In this document: piece after piece, positions 45,540-55,347 of the stretch
How the letters are laid out: each line of letters opens with the position of its first letter
How positions within the stretch are numbered: position 1 is the first letter of the stretch
Assembly (NCBI GenBank): GCA_963842505.1
Contig: CAWJGZ010000004.1
Coordinates: 372,001 to 436,000 of the forward strand
Source: PALSA-129 sp963842505
GTDB lineage: Bacteria > Acidobacteriota > Terriglobia > Bryobacterales > Bryobacteraceae
Direction: 5' to 3'
DNA length: 64,000 nucleotides
The notes under the pieces: generated by a model
What the model was told of the DNA's origin: nothing
Databases searched by the model: none
The model's input: the letters and a program-made list of their open reading frames with translations, nothing else
Made by a program: the position numbers and the translations under genes

Positions 45540-46850
45540 GTGTCTAAACGGGCAGCCAGACGGCAGAAAGCAAGGAAGAGTTCAATCGCCTCTCCGGGAG
45601 CGTTGACCGAGCGAAAAGGCGAGGGGATGATGACCACGCAAGCGTGGGCCATTATCGGGGGAAGCGCTCTGCTCTCCATCCTTCCCTTATTTGCTTACTG
45701 GCGCCAGTTCAGCAAGCTGTTTTTCTTTCACGACGACTTCCTGTTGCTCCACGAACTCAGCGGTTCCACGTTGTTTCGATGGGTCGTGCATCCCTTTGTC
45801 GGCGAAAGCATTGTGCCACTTTTCAAATTCCTGTGGATCGCCGCCGTATGGTCATTCGGCGGCAGCTACATGGCGCTGGTGGTGTTGCAGTGGCTTACCC
45901 ATCTGTCGATCTGCCTGGTGTTCGGGTGGTTGTTGATTCGATTGCGCGTGCCGGCCGTGGCGGCAGGATTCGCCGTCCTGACGTTCGGTCTGCCCTCGTC
46001 CAATATTGAAACGCTGGCGTGGTCGATGCAGTGGGGCTCGCAACTGGGCATATTGTTCTTTCTGCTGGCATGGCTTGCGCTGCTGAGCATCCTGGCACGC
46101 CAGACCGCCGTTGGCTGGTATGTGTGGTACGTGTTTTGCATTTTCGCCAGCGCGCTGTGTTCTTCGCGCGGCATTGTTTGCGGCATGCTGTTGGGGTTGT
46201 TTATAGCGCTGGCTGGAGAGGGTGTCCGGAGAATCCGGCTTTGCGCAATTTCTCTGGCACCCACGGCGATTTTGATCCTGGCGACATGGATGTTCGTTCC
46301 TCCTTTCAAGGAAACCCAGGTTGGGCACTTCACATACAGCCTGAATTACCTGCTACTGAATCCGCTTTTCTCGCTAGTCCCGATCGGCAAGGATCCCATG
46401 GACGTGAGTCTGATCGTCTTCTTCGGCGCCATCAAGCTATTCGTGATCGGGTGGGCTTTTTACAAATCCGGCCGCCGTCTTTATCCAGTTTTCGCCACGC
46501 TGGTCGCTTTCGATCTGGCCACCGCGGCCGCGCTTGGGTACGCCAGGACCTGGACCGGCCTTTCCACCACGGTCAGTTCCCGGTACCAATACATCTCGCT
46601 GCTAGTCTTCGGCCCGATGGCCGGCATCATTATTGCGGGCTGGAGAAGGGGACTGAAGATTATCGTATTGGTTGTATGGATTGGGCTGCTGGCGTATCGT
46701 TGGGGGCCTACGGCCGACTATTGGGCCGCCTGGCGGGGAACGGGCGTTCGCGAAGCCCTGGCCCACAACCCGCCGGATCGGCCGTTCGATCCTTCGAAGC
46801 TTTCCACTGCCGAGGGGCGCAAATTGATAGAACAGTTTCGGTTACACTAA
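45540..46850 (+). CDS. Polytopic membrane protein, GT-C-like
   Basis: The frame opens at a GTG (45540), but an ATG at 45627 behind GGCGAGGGG (MMTTQAWAIIGG) is a better start. About ten membrane helices are seen. An early loop has FFHDDFLLLHELSG, whose D-D pair on the first extracytoplasmic loop is the hallmark of GT-C glycosyltransferases, and a later loop has LSTTVSSRYQYISLL. I infer a lipid-linked-sugar glycosyltransferase or O-antigen-type enzyme, unnamed. No other glycan genes are near. Confidence 0.65.
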   Translation: MSKRAARRQKARKSSIASPGALTERKGEGMMTTQAWAIIGGSALLSILPLFAYWRQFSKLFFFHDDFLLLHELSGSTLFRWVVHPFVGESIVPLFKFLWIAAVWSFGGSYMALVVLQWLTHLSICLVFGWLLIRLRVPAVAAGFAVLTFGLPSSNIETLAWSMQWGSQLGILFFLLAWLALLSILARQTAVGWYVWYVFCIFASALCSSRGIVCGMLLGLFIALAGEGVRRIRLCAISLAPTAILILATWMFVPPFKETQVGHFTYSLNYLLLNPLFSLVPIGKDPMDVSLIVFFGAIKLFVIGWAFYKSGRRLYPVFATLVAFDLATAAALGYARTWTGLSTTVSSRYQYISLLVFGPMAGIIIAGWRRGLKIIVLVVWIGLLAYRWGPTADYWAAWRGTGVREALAHNPPDRPFDPSKLSTAEGRKLIEQFRLH

Positions 46851-46897
46851 CCCGTATTTCCCGGCGCGCGGCCCCCAGCCCGGAGTATACTTTTTTT

Positions 46898-48052
46898 ATG
46901 GCATTGATTTTGACGTCCGAACAGAAGGCCGATTTCGCCAGGCGCGGCGTCTCCCGCCGCAGCTTTCATCAAATTGCAGCGATGCTCGCCGCCGGCAGCG
47001 CTTTCCCGCTCTTCACCGAGCGCGCCCTTGCGCAGCGCGCCACCGATCGCGAGCTCCCGCCCGGAACCGTCAAAATCGACGCTAACGAAAACCCCTGGGG
47101 ACCCATTCCCGAAGCCGCCGAGGCCATGCGCGCCATCGTCAAGGACGGCGGTCGCTATCTCGACGAACTCACTCCCAAGATGGCCCACACCATCGCCGCC
47201 ATGGAGAACCTCGACCCGGCTTCGGTGCATGTCTATCCCGGTTCGAGCGACCCTCTCTATCGATCTGTTCTGGCCTTCTGCGGCAAGGAGCGGCCGTATG
47301 TGGTGGCCGACCCCACTTTCGAAATCGGCGCACACGCCGCCCACATCGTCGATGCGCCCGTCATTAATGTGCCGCTGGTGAAGGGGACCTTCGCGCACGA
47401 CGTCAAAGCCATGGCTGCCGCCCACCCCACGCCCGGCATCATCTACGTCTGCAATCCCAACAATCCCACCGGCACGGTGACTTCCAAAGCGGACATCGAA
47501 TGGCTGATCAACAATAAGCCCAAAGACGCGGTGGTGCTGCTGGACGAAGCCTATATCCATTTCTCGTCCAGCGCCGTCATGAGCTCCTACCTGGTGGCTG
47601 CCGGCAAAGACGTGATTGTGCTGCGCACGTTTTCGAAAATTTATGGAATGGCCGGCCTGCGGGCCGGAGCGGCCATGGCCCGGCCCGACCTGTTGCGCAA
47701 AATCAATCAATTCACTTCCGGATTTATGCCCGTTACGGCGACCACCGGCGCCATCGTCAGCCTCAATTCCAAGACCGTGGTTCCGGAGCGGCGCAAGATT
47801 GTGCACGATATCCGCGAGGAAACGCTGGCCTTTCTGGCATCGCACAAGATCGAAACCATCCCGTCGGAAGCCAACATGTTCATGATGAACGTGAAGCGGC
47901 CGGGGCGCGAATTTGCCGCCGCCATGCTGAATGAGAGGGTAGCTATCGGCCGTACCTGGCCGGTGATGCCTACGTGGGTGCGCGTCACTGTCGGGACGGC
48001 TGCCGAGATGGAACGCTTCCGGGCCGCCTGCCTCAAGTGTTACACGGCTTGA
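46898..48052 (+). CDS. Tat-type exported class I/II aminotransferase (histidinol-phosphate aminotransferase-like)
   Basis: The 384-residue protein has an N-terminal twin-arginine signal (RRSFHQIAAMLAAGSAF) in front of a complete PLP fold-type I aminotransferase. Motifs are IDANENPWGP, YPGSSDPLYRSVLA, YVCNPNNPTGTVTS, LLDEAYIHF and the PLP lysine in RTFSKIYGMAGLRAGA. The last arginine (RVTVGTAAEM) is present. The enzyme resembles HisC-type aminotransferases. Export of such an enzyme is unusual, but the Tat pathway fits, since PLP is bound before export. Confidence 0.85.
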   Translation: MALILTSEQKADFARRGVSRRSFHQIAAMLAAGSAFPLFTERALAQRATDRELPPGTVKIDANENPWGPIPEAAEAMRAIVKDGGRYLDELTPKMAHTIAAMENLDPASVHVYPGSSDPLYRSVLAFCGKERPYVVADPTFEIGAHAAHIVDAPVINVPLVKGTFAHDVKAMAAAHPTPGIIYVCNPNNPTGTVTSKADIEWLINNKPKDAVVLLDEAYIHFSSSAVMSSYLVAAGKDVIVLRTFSKIYGMAGLRAGAAMARPDLLRKINQFTSGFMPVTATTGAIVSLNSKTVVPERRKIVHDIREETLAFLASHKIETIPSEANMFMMNVKRPGREFAAAMLNERVAIGRTWPVMPTWVRVTVGTAAEMERFRAACLKCYTA

Positions 48053-48163
48053 ACCCGGGAAACGATCGCCGCAAGCGAACTTAGCCGGCATTTACTCTCT
48101 TTTACAAAGCAGCCTAAACCGGACTGTCCTCCCATGCGTAAGTACAGGCAGGAGGACAGAGGG

Positions 48164-48733
48164 ATGAAATCCGGAATATGGGAACGGACACTCATGGCCG
48201 CGGCGCTGCTGCTATGCGCCGGAGCGGCTGGCGCGGCCGATCGGCCGGCCGCCGGCGTACCCACAAACGATAACGAGCTCGCCGCCAAAGTCCGGCATGA
48301 GATTCTAACGTATCCCCGGTACAGCATTTGGGACGATGTTACTTTCCGCGTTACCGACGGCACTGTCGAGCTGAACGGCGACGTGAGTCAGCCTTATAAG
48401 AAATCCGATATCGAGAAGATAATCCGCAACCTGCCGGGTGTCACTAACGTCAAGAATTGTATCGCGGTGCTGCCGTTATCGCCGCAGGACGACCGCCTGC
48501 GCGTGCAGGTGGCGCGTGCAATATACGGCAACGCTAATTTCACACGGTACGCCGTCGAGCCGCTGCCGCCCATCCATATCATCGTAGAGAACGGCCGCGT
48601 GCGGCTGGAAGGCGTGGTAGCCAGCAAGTTCGACAAGGATCTCGCCGGCGTGCGAGCCGGCAGCGCCGGGCTGAGCTTCGGCCCGGTCGTCAACAACCTC
48701 CAAGTAGAGCAGTCGCCCGCCAAGAAGACTTAA
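48164..48733 (+). CDS. BON-domain periplasmic protein
   Basis: The start at MKSGIWERTLMAAALLLCAG follows GAGGACAGAGGG and gives a signal peptide. The mature protein has two BON domains: residues about 40-100 (NELAAKVRHEILTYPRYS, then VTDGTVELNGDVSQPY and GVTNVKNCIAVLP) and about 105-175 (RLRVQVARAIYGN, VENGRVRLEGVVAS). BON proteins bind membranes or glycans and maintain the envelope. It is 111 bases after the aminotransferase. Confidence 0.85.
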   Translation: MKSGIWERTLMAAALLLCAGAAGAADRPAAGVPTNDNELAAKVRHEILTYPRYSIWDDVTFRVTDGTVELNGDVSQPYKKSDIEKIIRNLPGVTNVKNCIAVLPLSPQDDRLRVQVARAIYGNANFTRYAVEPLPPIHIIVENGRVRLEGVVASKFDKDLAGVRAGSAGLSFGPVVNNLQVEQSPAKKT

Positions 48734-48820
48734 CCCGCCAGACTCCTCCCAACTCTGGGCGGCCGGGGTAACACCCGGCCGCCCACGCCTTTTTTGTCCC
48801 GCTGCTACAATCCAACTGGA

Positions 48821-49765
48821 ATGGAAATTTTCCTGGGAGTAGATGGCGGGCAATCCGGCACAACGGCAATAATCGGTGACGAGCAAGGCCGCATTCTGGG
48901 CCGCGGCGAAGGTGGACCGTGCAACCATGCGTCCGCCACCGAGGGCCGCGCCAAGCTTGAACATGCCGTCGCCGAGAGCCTGGGAGCTGCGTGCCGCGAG
49001 GCCGGCCTGGACGCTGCTACCGTCAGCTTCCGCGCCGCCTGTTTCGGCATGAGCGGTGGGCCCGACGACAAGGAAGCCATTCTGGCGGGGATGCTGCAAA
49101 CCGGCCGGTTGCTGGTAACGCACGACGCCGCGACGGCGCTGGCGGGAGCTACCGCCAAAGGGCAGGGAATTGTGGTGATCGCCGGCACCGGCTCCATTGG
49201 CTTCGGCCGCAACGCCGCCGGACGCACCGCGCGGGCCGGCGGCTGGGGCTACGTTTTCGGTGACGAAGCCGGGGCATTCGACATCGTCCGTCAGGCCACC
49301 CGCGCCGCGCTGCGCATGGAAGAAGGCTGGGGCCCTCCGACGTCGTTGCGCGATGCGCTGCTTGAAGCCACCGGGGCCAAGAGCGCTAACCAGGTGTTAC
49401 ACGATTTCTACAGTCCCGCGTGGCCGCGCTCGTGCGTCGCCACGCTCGCTCCGCTGGTGGACGCCGCCGCGGTGAACGGTGACGGCGTGGCGCTCCAAAT
49501 CCTCGATCGCGCGGCCCAGGATCTGGCATTGCTGGCCGCCGCCGTGCGCGGCCAACTCTGGGCGCCTGGCGCCGAAGCAGAGGTCGCGTATGTCGGCGGT
49601 GTGTTTCAAAGCGGCCGCTTGCGGGAGCGCTTTCGGATGCTGGTGGAATTTGAGCTGGGGAACCGCTGTCACCCTCCGGTCCACGGCCCGGCCGAGGGCG
49701 CGCTGCTGGAGGCCTATCGAATCGAGGGACTGAATCCGGCGCTGGTGGTTCCCAGAAGCCCGTAG
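48821..49765 (+). CDS. BadF/BadG-type ATPase, N-acetylglucosamine kinase-like
   Basis: The ATG at 48821 starts MEIFLGVDGGQSGTTAIIGD, the phosphate-1 motif of the ASKHA fold. Others are VTHDAATALAGAT (phosphate 2), VVIAGTGSIGFGRN and a late VAYVGGVFQSGRL. The family includes N-acetylglucosamine kinases and activators of 2-hydroxyacyl-CoA dehydratases; the absence of Fe-S cysteines in the middle favours a sugar kinase. The longer frame to 48794 adds nothing family-like. Confidence 0.83.
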   Translation: MEIFLGVDGGQSGTTAIIGDEQGRILGRGEGGPCNHASATEGRAKLEHAVAESLGAACREAGLDAATVSFRAACFGMSGGPDDKEAILAGMLQTGRLLVTHDAATALAGATAKGQGIVVIAGTGSIGFGRNAAGRTARAGGWGYVFGDEAGAFDIVRQATRAALRMEEGWGPPTSLRDALLEATGAKSANQVLHDFYSPAWPRSCVATLAPLVDAAAVNGDGVALQILDRAAQDLALLAAAVRGQLWAPGAEAEVAYVGGVFQSGRLRERFRMLVEFELGNRCHPPVHGPAEGALLEAYRIEGLNPALVVPRSP

Positions 49766-49823
49766 GCATGACTTCTGATAACGTATATTATGTAAACTTT
49801 CTTGTACGGCTCTATCCCCTGCC

Positions 49824-49863
49824 AAAAAAACGGCCCGGCCACCCGCTGAATGGGGACCGGGCC
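49824..49863 (-). terminator. Rho-independent terminator of the FecR gene
   Basis: On the minus strand GGCCCGG (49857-49863) pairs with CCGGGCC (49832-49838) and is followed by a tract of seven T (49824-49830). It lies 40 bases after the FecR gene stop. Confidence 0.75.
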
Positions 49864-49902
49864 TAAGGGAAGAAACTGACTACTTTCCACGAAGGAAACT
49901 TG

Positions 49903-51744
49903 TTACCGGCGGCCGCCTCCACCGCTATGGCCGCCGCTGTTCGAAGCCGGCGCGGAACGCGGAGCGCTATAACTGGGGCTCGACTGCTGCTGGCGCGGCG
50001 CGCTGTAGTTCGGGGTTGACCCCTGGCCGGGCCGATTGTTCTGACTCGGCGGATTGTACGGCTGCCGCGTGGGCGTGCCCGACCCGGGCGCGCCGAAAGA
50101 GTTCCAACCATTAGTCCGCTGAGTCTGGTTGGTGGCAGCCCGCTGAGCTGGTTGGCTGGAAGCAGGCTCGCCGAACCGCCGGAAGCCATCGGTGCGGGCC
50201 GCGGGCGCCTGATTCCCGCCGGAGGTCTGCGCCGGACGCGAATTCTGGGCTGCCCCGGCGTTCACGCCAGACTCGCCAAACCGGTGAAATCCCGTTTGAT
50301 TCTGCGGGGCGCCGGCAGCAGGGCGGCTGGCAGTTCCCTGCCCGACCGATCTGCCAGTTTGCGCCATGGTCTGCTGCCCGCGCGAGAAGAATCGCGCGTT
50401 ATCGCTCGAATGCGCAATGTTAGCCGGCGGCCGGTCCGAAAACCGGCGGCTGGCGGTGCTGGGGCCAACCGGCATTTGCCCGCGGATCGATCCAGCCACG
50501 CCCACTTGCGCTCCGGATACGCGCTGGACGCCGCTGAACCTCCCGTTGCGGAAGTCCTCCGCGCTGACCGCCGAAATGCCATTGGCCACGCGGGCATTTC
50601 TATAAGCACTGGTTACATTTACATTGCTAAAGTTAATGCCTCGGTTGAAGCTTCCGACGCCGTTGAGGCCGCGGCCCCACCAGGGATGGAAGGCTTCGAA
50701 CGGCGCCAGCGGCACCCATCCGATATTCCCGAACCCAAATCCGACGCCAAAGCCCACTCCGCGGCCAAATCCGAAGAATCCAACCAGCGCCGGCGACCAA
50801 TAGGCGCGCACGCCGAACGCACCGGGGTACCACATCCAACCACCGTAGCCGGCATCAAAGAACCAGCGCCCGTAGTGATACGGCGCCCAGCCCCAGGGGT
50901 CGTAGCTCACCCAAACCCATCCATACCAGTCTTCCCAAACCCAGCGGCCATAGCGGTAAGGCGACCAGCCGGCCGCCACCACCGTGGGACGCCACACATA
51001 GCCATACGGCGGCACATTGGCCCACGTGCCGGAATTGTCCAGATCCTCCGTGCCATAGACGCCCTGCGGAACATACTGGGCGCTGGTGGATTGCAGCAAA
51101 GCGCGATCCCGGGTGTCATTCCAGCGGTCCCAATCGTCGTAAGAGAGCGCGGTCACCATCTGAAATTCCGGGTCGGAGGCATTACCGCGGACCATCATGG
51201 TTTGTCCGTTATAAACCCATTGCGAACCGCGCGGCGTGAAGACTTCCACGTCGCCGGCGCGCGCTGTAATTTCGCTTTCACCGGCGTCGTTGACGCTGAT
51301 GCGGTAACTGCCCTCGCGCGACGGCCGCACCGAAACGCTGGGCGTGTCCAATTCGACGCTGGCCGTGGAGGCATGCAAAACGCGGTAGGTGACCGTGCCT
51401 TTGGCGATTTCCAGATGATAAATGCCGGACTCCAGTTGGGCCAGCCGCACTTCGGCGTTGCCACCGATGCGCAGCACATTGGAAGAGTCGAACTCCACTT
51501 CCGCGCGGGAATTGGCGCCGGTCGAGATGCGATCGTCGGTCAGCAGCGGAGCGTTGATCACGCCCGCCACCCACTCGCCCGAATCGCCGCGCCGCACCGA
51601 GACGTCCCCATTGATCAAACTGATGCGAGCTACGCCGCGCTTCAAATCGTCGGGATCCTGGGCGCGTGCCGGCGTCGCCCAGCCGGCCATCCAGACCACT
51701 GCGCCCGTTAAGACCAAGAGCCGGAGATGAGAGATGCGTTTCAT
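49903..51744 (-). CDS. FecR-domain exported protein with a YXXW-rich DUF6600 region and disordered tail
   Basis: A signal peptide (LLVLTGAVVWMAGWATPARA) is followed by a FecR-like domain at residues about 35-185 (VARISLINGDVSVRRGDSGEW, then GANSRAEVEFDSSNVLRIG). Residues about 235-345 are a tryptophan- and tyrosine-rich repeat (YRYGRWVWEDWYGWVWVSYD and neighbours) typical of DUF6600. The last 200 residues are a low-complexity chain of Q, N, P, R and S with three repeats of a FxRFGE motif (HRFGESG, RRFGEPA). It is 613 residues long. Its role is unknown; it probably lies in the envelope. Confidence 0.8.
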   Translation of the reverse strand: MKRISHLRLLVLTGAVVWMAGWATPARAQDPDDLKRGVARISLINGDVSVRRGDSGEWVAGVINAPLLTDDRISTGANSRAEVEFDSSNVLRIGGNAEVRLAQLESGIYHLEIAKGTVTYRVLHASTASVELDTPSVSVRPSREGSYRISVNDAGESEITARAGDVEVFTPRGSQWVYNGQTMMVRGNASDPEFQMVTALSYDDWDRWNDTRDRALLQSTSAQYVPQGVYGTEDLDNSGTWANVPPYGYVWRPTVVAAGWSPYRYGRWVWEDWYGWVWVSYDPWGWAPYHYGRWFFDAGYGGWMWYPGAFGVRAYWSPALVGFFGFGRGVGFGVGFGFGNIGWVPLAPFEAFHPWWGRGLNGVGSFNRGINFSNVNVTSAYRNARVANGISAVSAEDFRNGRFSGVQRVSGAQVGVAGSIRGQMPVGPSTASRRFSDRPPANIAHSSDNARFFSRGQQTMAQTGRSVGQGTASRPAAGAPQNQTGFHRFGESGVNAGAAQNSRPAQTSGGNQAPAARTDGFRRFGEPASSQPAQRAATNQTQRTNGWNSFGAPGSGTPTRQPYNPPSQNNRPGQGSTPNYSAPRQQQSSPSYSAPRSAPASNSGGHSGGGGRR

Positions 51745-51906
51745 GGCAAAGCCTCAGTACACCGCTCCTATGGCACGGCGCGGGCCAAACCGAAACTCTT
51801 TTAGAATGAGTATATTTTCTGAGCCGACCGAGCTGTTCAGGTGGCCGAAAACCACCACCCCTGGCTGTGTTCCATCATAGCTCTAGGGGGCTAGATTGGA
51901 TGTCCC

Positions 51907-52752
51907 TCAACAACAATCAGCCCTAGGTCGGATCGGCTCCTTGTTCGCGCGCTCAATGACCAGGGTTTTTTGCATCTGCTTTCCCGCCTCCAGCTTCAGG
52001 CCAAGTTTTTTCACAACGGAAAATGCTATGTTCGGATCGGCGCCCCATGATCCGGTTATCTCCTGGCTCCAGTCTTCATCGAACTTGTAGCGCCCAGTGA
52101 TCCCGGTCTTATCAAATACCTGAGTGCGCGTGAGCAGAGATAGAAAAACCGCCAAGTCAGTTAGGGATGCCGATTTCCTCTTGAAGACGCCCACTTGATG
52201 GAACACTGTGTCGGTTTCGGCTTCGGTCGACGGAATCAATTTCAGGTCGCCGCTTCCCCGCAACAGGTTAAGGATGGACTTTTCCCTGTCCACCAGTTTC
52301 CAATGAAGCCCGAGGCGTTCGACCAGTGCGGTTCGAAGCATCGCTCTCGCCGTCTCTTCGGTGGTCCCAACTGGTGCTATCGCCTCTATCCGATAGAACT
52401 CACTATCCATCCAAGCTAGCGGTTCGCAGTAGTAGGGCTTCAGAAGAGGAGAAAATGCGTATCGCAAGATCCTGTCCAGTGAGGCTTCGCCCGAAAGTTT
52501 CACGCCTGTGTACTTCAGAGGACGGCTCTCTCTGCCGCCCTTGACTTGGTGTTTCCCCCCGCCCAAGTCTATGTCAACAGAACCGTCCCACACGTTCCCA
52601 GCGTGTTTGAGCGAAACGACGTCAAACGCCGGCTCAGCAGAGGCCGCCGTCTGTGTTTGGGCGGTGCTATGCGCCGCAAGAATAACCAGCCACAAAGAAA
52701 GGATGGCTACTCGGCATGATGCGCGCGCTATGTGGATTTCGTTCGTTTCCAT
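51907..52752 (-). CDS. TIGR03435 family protein
   Basis: The start METNEIHIARASCRVAILSL gives a signal peptide ending near AAHSTAQ. The mature protein has the acidobacterial TIGR03435 features: PAFDVVSLKHAGN, GVKLSGEASLDRILRYAF, the DREKSILNLL block and the final region FDKTGITGRYKFDEDWS. The family is abundant in Solibacter-like genomes and has no known function. It is 281 residues long. Confidence 0.85.
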   Translation of the reverse strand: METNEIHIARASCRVAILSLWLVILAAHSTAQTQTAASAEPAFDVVSLKHAGNVWDGSVDIDLGGGKHQVKGGRESRPLKYTGVKLSGEASLDRILRYAFSPLLKPYYCEPLAWMDSEFYRIEAIAPVGTTEETARAMLRTALVERLGLHWKLVDREKSILNLLRGSGDLKLIPSTEAETDTVFHQVGVFKRKSASLTDLAVFLSLLTRTQVFDKTGITGRYKFDEDWSQEITGSWGADPNIAFSVVKKLGLKLEAGKQMQKTLVIERANKEPIRPRADCC

Positions 52753-52872
52753 TTCCGCCCTCTGTTTCACTGCTGCCCATGTGGCGGCGGGTCATTTCCG
52801 ACAGATTGATTTGTCGTCAGCGGCCCTCCGCTCCCTTACGGTCGCGGCTCAATGCTGAGGCGTGTGTGCCCG

Positions 52873-53166
52873 CTGGCCGGGCTTCCGGCTGGTCCGTGGT
52901 TACAGCGCCCTAACTGGCTCGGGCGGCGCGCACGGCAGCACCGCTAACAGCACCAGCAGTCTTCTGAGCCGCTGCCAGCGCCGGCCGCAGCTTTTCGATT
53001 GCCGCCTCGGCGGTGATGCCGTACTTAGCGCGCAGCGGCTCGATCTTACCGTGCTCGATGAATTGATCGGGCCAGCCGATCCGCACTACCGGCGTCGTCA
53101 GGCCTAAGTGACTCAACTCTTCTAACACAGCGCTGCCGAAACCGCCGCGCAGGACATGGTCTTCGA
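52873..53166 (-). pseudogene. Duplicated 3' end of dxs (72-codon fragment)
   Basis: The bases match 59653-59949 at about 85-90 percent by eye. They encode a copy of the Dxs C-terminus (LEELSHLGLTTPVVRIGWPD and IEHGKIEPLRAKYGITAEAA) with stop at 52910. The similarity ends sharply at 53166, where it reads CTTCGA in both copies. The fragment is in the same orientation as dxs, 6.8 kb away, and is one of two direct repeats bounding region 53167-59652. It has no catalytic residues of its own. Confidence 0.85.
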
Positions 53167-53180
53167 TTTGCCAGACTGTA

Positions 53181-54116
53181 TCATCGGTCTTGTTTGCCGC
53201 CTGCCGCGTCTCCAGTCGCCAGCGCGCTTTTCGCGCCTTCGCTCAGTTGCCGGATCAACGTGCGAATCTGCTCCGGAGCCACTACCTGCGTCTTCTGGCC
53301 GTTGATAAACGCCGTCGGCGTGGCGTTGATGCCGTTTTGCTGCGCGAAAGCGACCTCCTGATCCACCTGGGCAGCGGTCTTCCGTTCCATCACACACACC
53401 GCGAATTTGCCTTGATCGAAACCCGTAAGTTTCTTGGTCACCTCGGCCAGTTTGCCCAGCAGGTTGTCGCGGTTGAGGTCCTTCTGCTGCTCGAACATGA
53501 AATCGTGCAGCGCCCAGAAGTAGCTGTTCCCTTGTTGCTGCGCGCAAGCCGCGGCCTCCGCCGCCGGCCGCGCCCACGGATGCATAGGCAATGGAAAATT
53601 ATGGAACACCAGCCGCACCTTATCCGCCTCCGACGGCAGAACCTCCTTCATCAAGGCGGCGAATCGCACGCAGTATGGGCACTGGAAATCCGAGAACACG
53701 GCGATGGTGACCGGAGCGTCCTGCTTGCCCAGTACCGGCAGATTACCGCGCGTCAGGCTGGCCGCAAGAGCCTCAGCCTTTTGCCGCTCCTCGACGGCCG
53801 GGTCGACCGTGGAATCGAGCAGCTCTCTCGTGAGAAAGCGCAGATCGGGAGAAGCAGACAACTCAAGCCTAAAGAACGATGGCCCGCCAACCGACTGGAA
53901 CAGCATCTTCCGATAGCACGTGTCACCGACAAACGAGACGTCGCCAATCTCCACTTTCGTCGAAGCGGGCGTCTTGTATTTCTTCTGCACGTAGTCGATC
54001 AGCTTGGCGCGGTCGGCGTCCTGAAGCGGGGGACATTGGGCCTTGGCGGTCACGCCGCAAGCACACAATAAGACGAGTGAGGACAGCACCATCGTTACTA
54101 TTCGCTTGGCTTGCAT
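53181..54116 (-). CDS. DsbA-like thiol oxidoreductase, exported
   Basis: The start at 54116 gives MQAKRIVTMVLSSLVLLCAC, a signal peptide. An N-terminal extra domain (residues about 30-130) precedes a DsbA/thioredoxin fold, with APVTIAVFSDFQCPYCVRF (active site CPYC), the EVAFAQQNGINATPTAFING cis-proline segment and an inserted helical part. It is a periplasmic disulfide-forming or isomerising enzyme. The stop lies just next to the dxs fragment boundary. The earlier start at 54263 would spoil the signal peptide. Confidence 0.85.
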   Translation of the reverse strand: MQAKRIVTMVLSSLVLLCACGVTAKAQCPPLQDADRAKLIDYVQKKYKTPASTKVEIGDVSFVGDTCYRKMLFQSVGGPSFFRLELSASPDLRFLTRELLDSTVDPAVEERQKAEALAASLTRGNLPVLGKQDAPVTIAVFSDFQCPYCVRFAALMKEVLPSEADKVRLVFHNFPLPMHPWARPAAEAAACAQQQGNSYFWALHDFMFEQQKDLNRDNLLGKLAEVTKKLTGFDQGKFAVCVMERKTAAQVDQEVAFAQQNGINATPTAFINGQKTQVVAPEQIRTLIRQLSEGAKSALATGDAAGGKQDR

Positions 54117-54137
54117 GATTAACCTCGCAATTAAAAC

Positions 54138-54173
54138 GCGGGCTGTCGCATCATCAAGGTGAGGACAGCCCGC
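54138..54173 (-). terminator. Terminator on the minus strand
   Basis: GCGGGCTGTC (54164-54173 in reverse) pairs over 10 bp with GACAGCCCGC, with a 16-base loop, followed on the minus strand by GTTTTAATT. It terminates the disrupted Cys-rich gene ahead of dsbA. Confidence 0.65.
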
Positions 54174-54285
54174 CGGAGAGAGCCGCCATTTCTCGGTCAT
54201 CAGAATCACGTCGGAGGCCCATTGGCCCTGGCCGACACCAACCCTGGCCGCGCGAACGACCACTACCGCCCCGACGGCGCGGACG

Positions 54286-55121
54286 CTACTTCAGCAGCAC
54301 ATCATAGAACCCCTGGCTCTCTTGGGAGCTGCGGACCAAGATTCCGCGGTACCGGAATTGGTTGCCGTACACGTCGGTCCATTTAGCCAGGTTGTACTGC
54401 AGGGAGATCCTCGCGATCCCCGCCTGGGGCAGTGTGAGAAGCTCACCAGGCTCGGAAATTCCGTCATGGTTTTTGTCCACCCATACGCGGAGCTTAGAGT
54501 AGATCGCGTCGGAGGCATCGATCCAGCCGTCCCCGTTGCCGCCGTTTTCCGGAAGGTCGTAAACCGCCAGAGCCAGGAATCCGTTACCCCTTCCGCCGCC
54601 GGGGGGCGTGGGCTGAGGCGTGACGTTGCCAAACAACTCAGTGCCGTTGTCGATCGTTCCATTTCCATTCCGGTCGAGCGCGAGGAAGCCAGTCTGCGAA
54701 CCGGCCGCCGACCACGACATCTGGACCGGCTTTCCCGTGGCGAAGAAGTCAAACTGCACACCGTTGGCTACGCTGGTCAACTCGTACCCCAGCCCGCTAA
54801 GGTCGATCATGATCGGGTCATCGTCGCCTCCGCAGGTTCCGGCTACGCATTCCCCGTCATTACAGTCGGAACCGCTGGAGCACGCACAGCCCTCCGAGCC
54901 GTCGCAGCCGTCATCGCCGCCGCCATACATCTGCAGGCATGTCAATTGTGCGCCCGATAGCCACTGAGCATTAGTAGCGTAAGCACTTGCGTGGCCTTGG
55001 GCTACCTGCGCGTCTGCTTCATTTTGGGTACTGTTACAGGTCTGTACCGCGGAATCGTAGGCAGGTTGGCAGAACGTTGCGTTGTATATCGCTTCGCAAG
55101 TCGGATTGCGCATTCCGATGA
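54286..55121 (-). pseudogene. 3' part of a Cys-rich secreted protein gene split by IS21
   Basis: The open frame starts at an internal ATG (55113), but the reading continues into the insertion. The product has a cysteine-rich front (CEAIYNATFCQPAYDSAVQTC, then GCDGSEGCACSSGSDCNDGE) and a C-terminal domain with repeated Ca-binding-like motifs DRNGNGTIDNGTELFG, NGDGWIDASDAIYSKL and DKNHDGISEPGELL. Such DxNxDG loops bind calcium. The matching 5' part lies at 57877-58074. The intact protein would have had about 340 residues. Confidence 0.7.
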
Positions 55122-55347
55122 TGTCGATCAGTCATTCCGATCTCATGCCGATCAGATCGGAGCGAAGCGACGCCGGGCTATCTCAGTGTGAAACAGTGAT
55201 CGGCATGCGTCAAGAGTTTTGCTGGTTTTCTTTGTCCTGATGCATGAGAAGTTCCTTTCTTGCGGTTGCCCGTGTTTTTGGGCGCTGACGGAAGGAGCCC
55301 GTAGGGCGACTGGAGTTAGCGCCCAAAAACATTTCGCCAACTGCCAC

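Noticed and set aside
46019..48052. Plus-strand frame of 677 codons
   Set aside because: It joins the aminotransferase frame to an overlapping part of the upstream membrane protein in another frame. Only the part from 46898 is coding.
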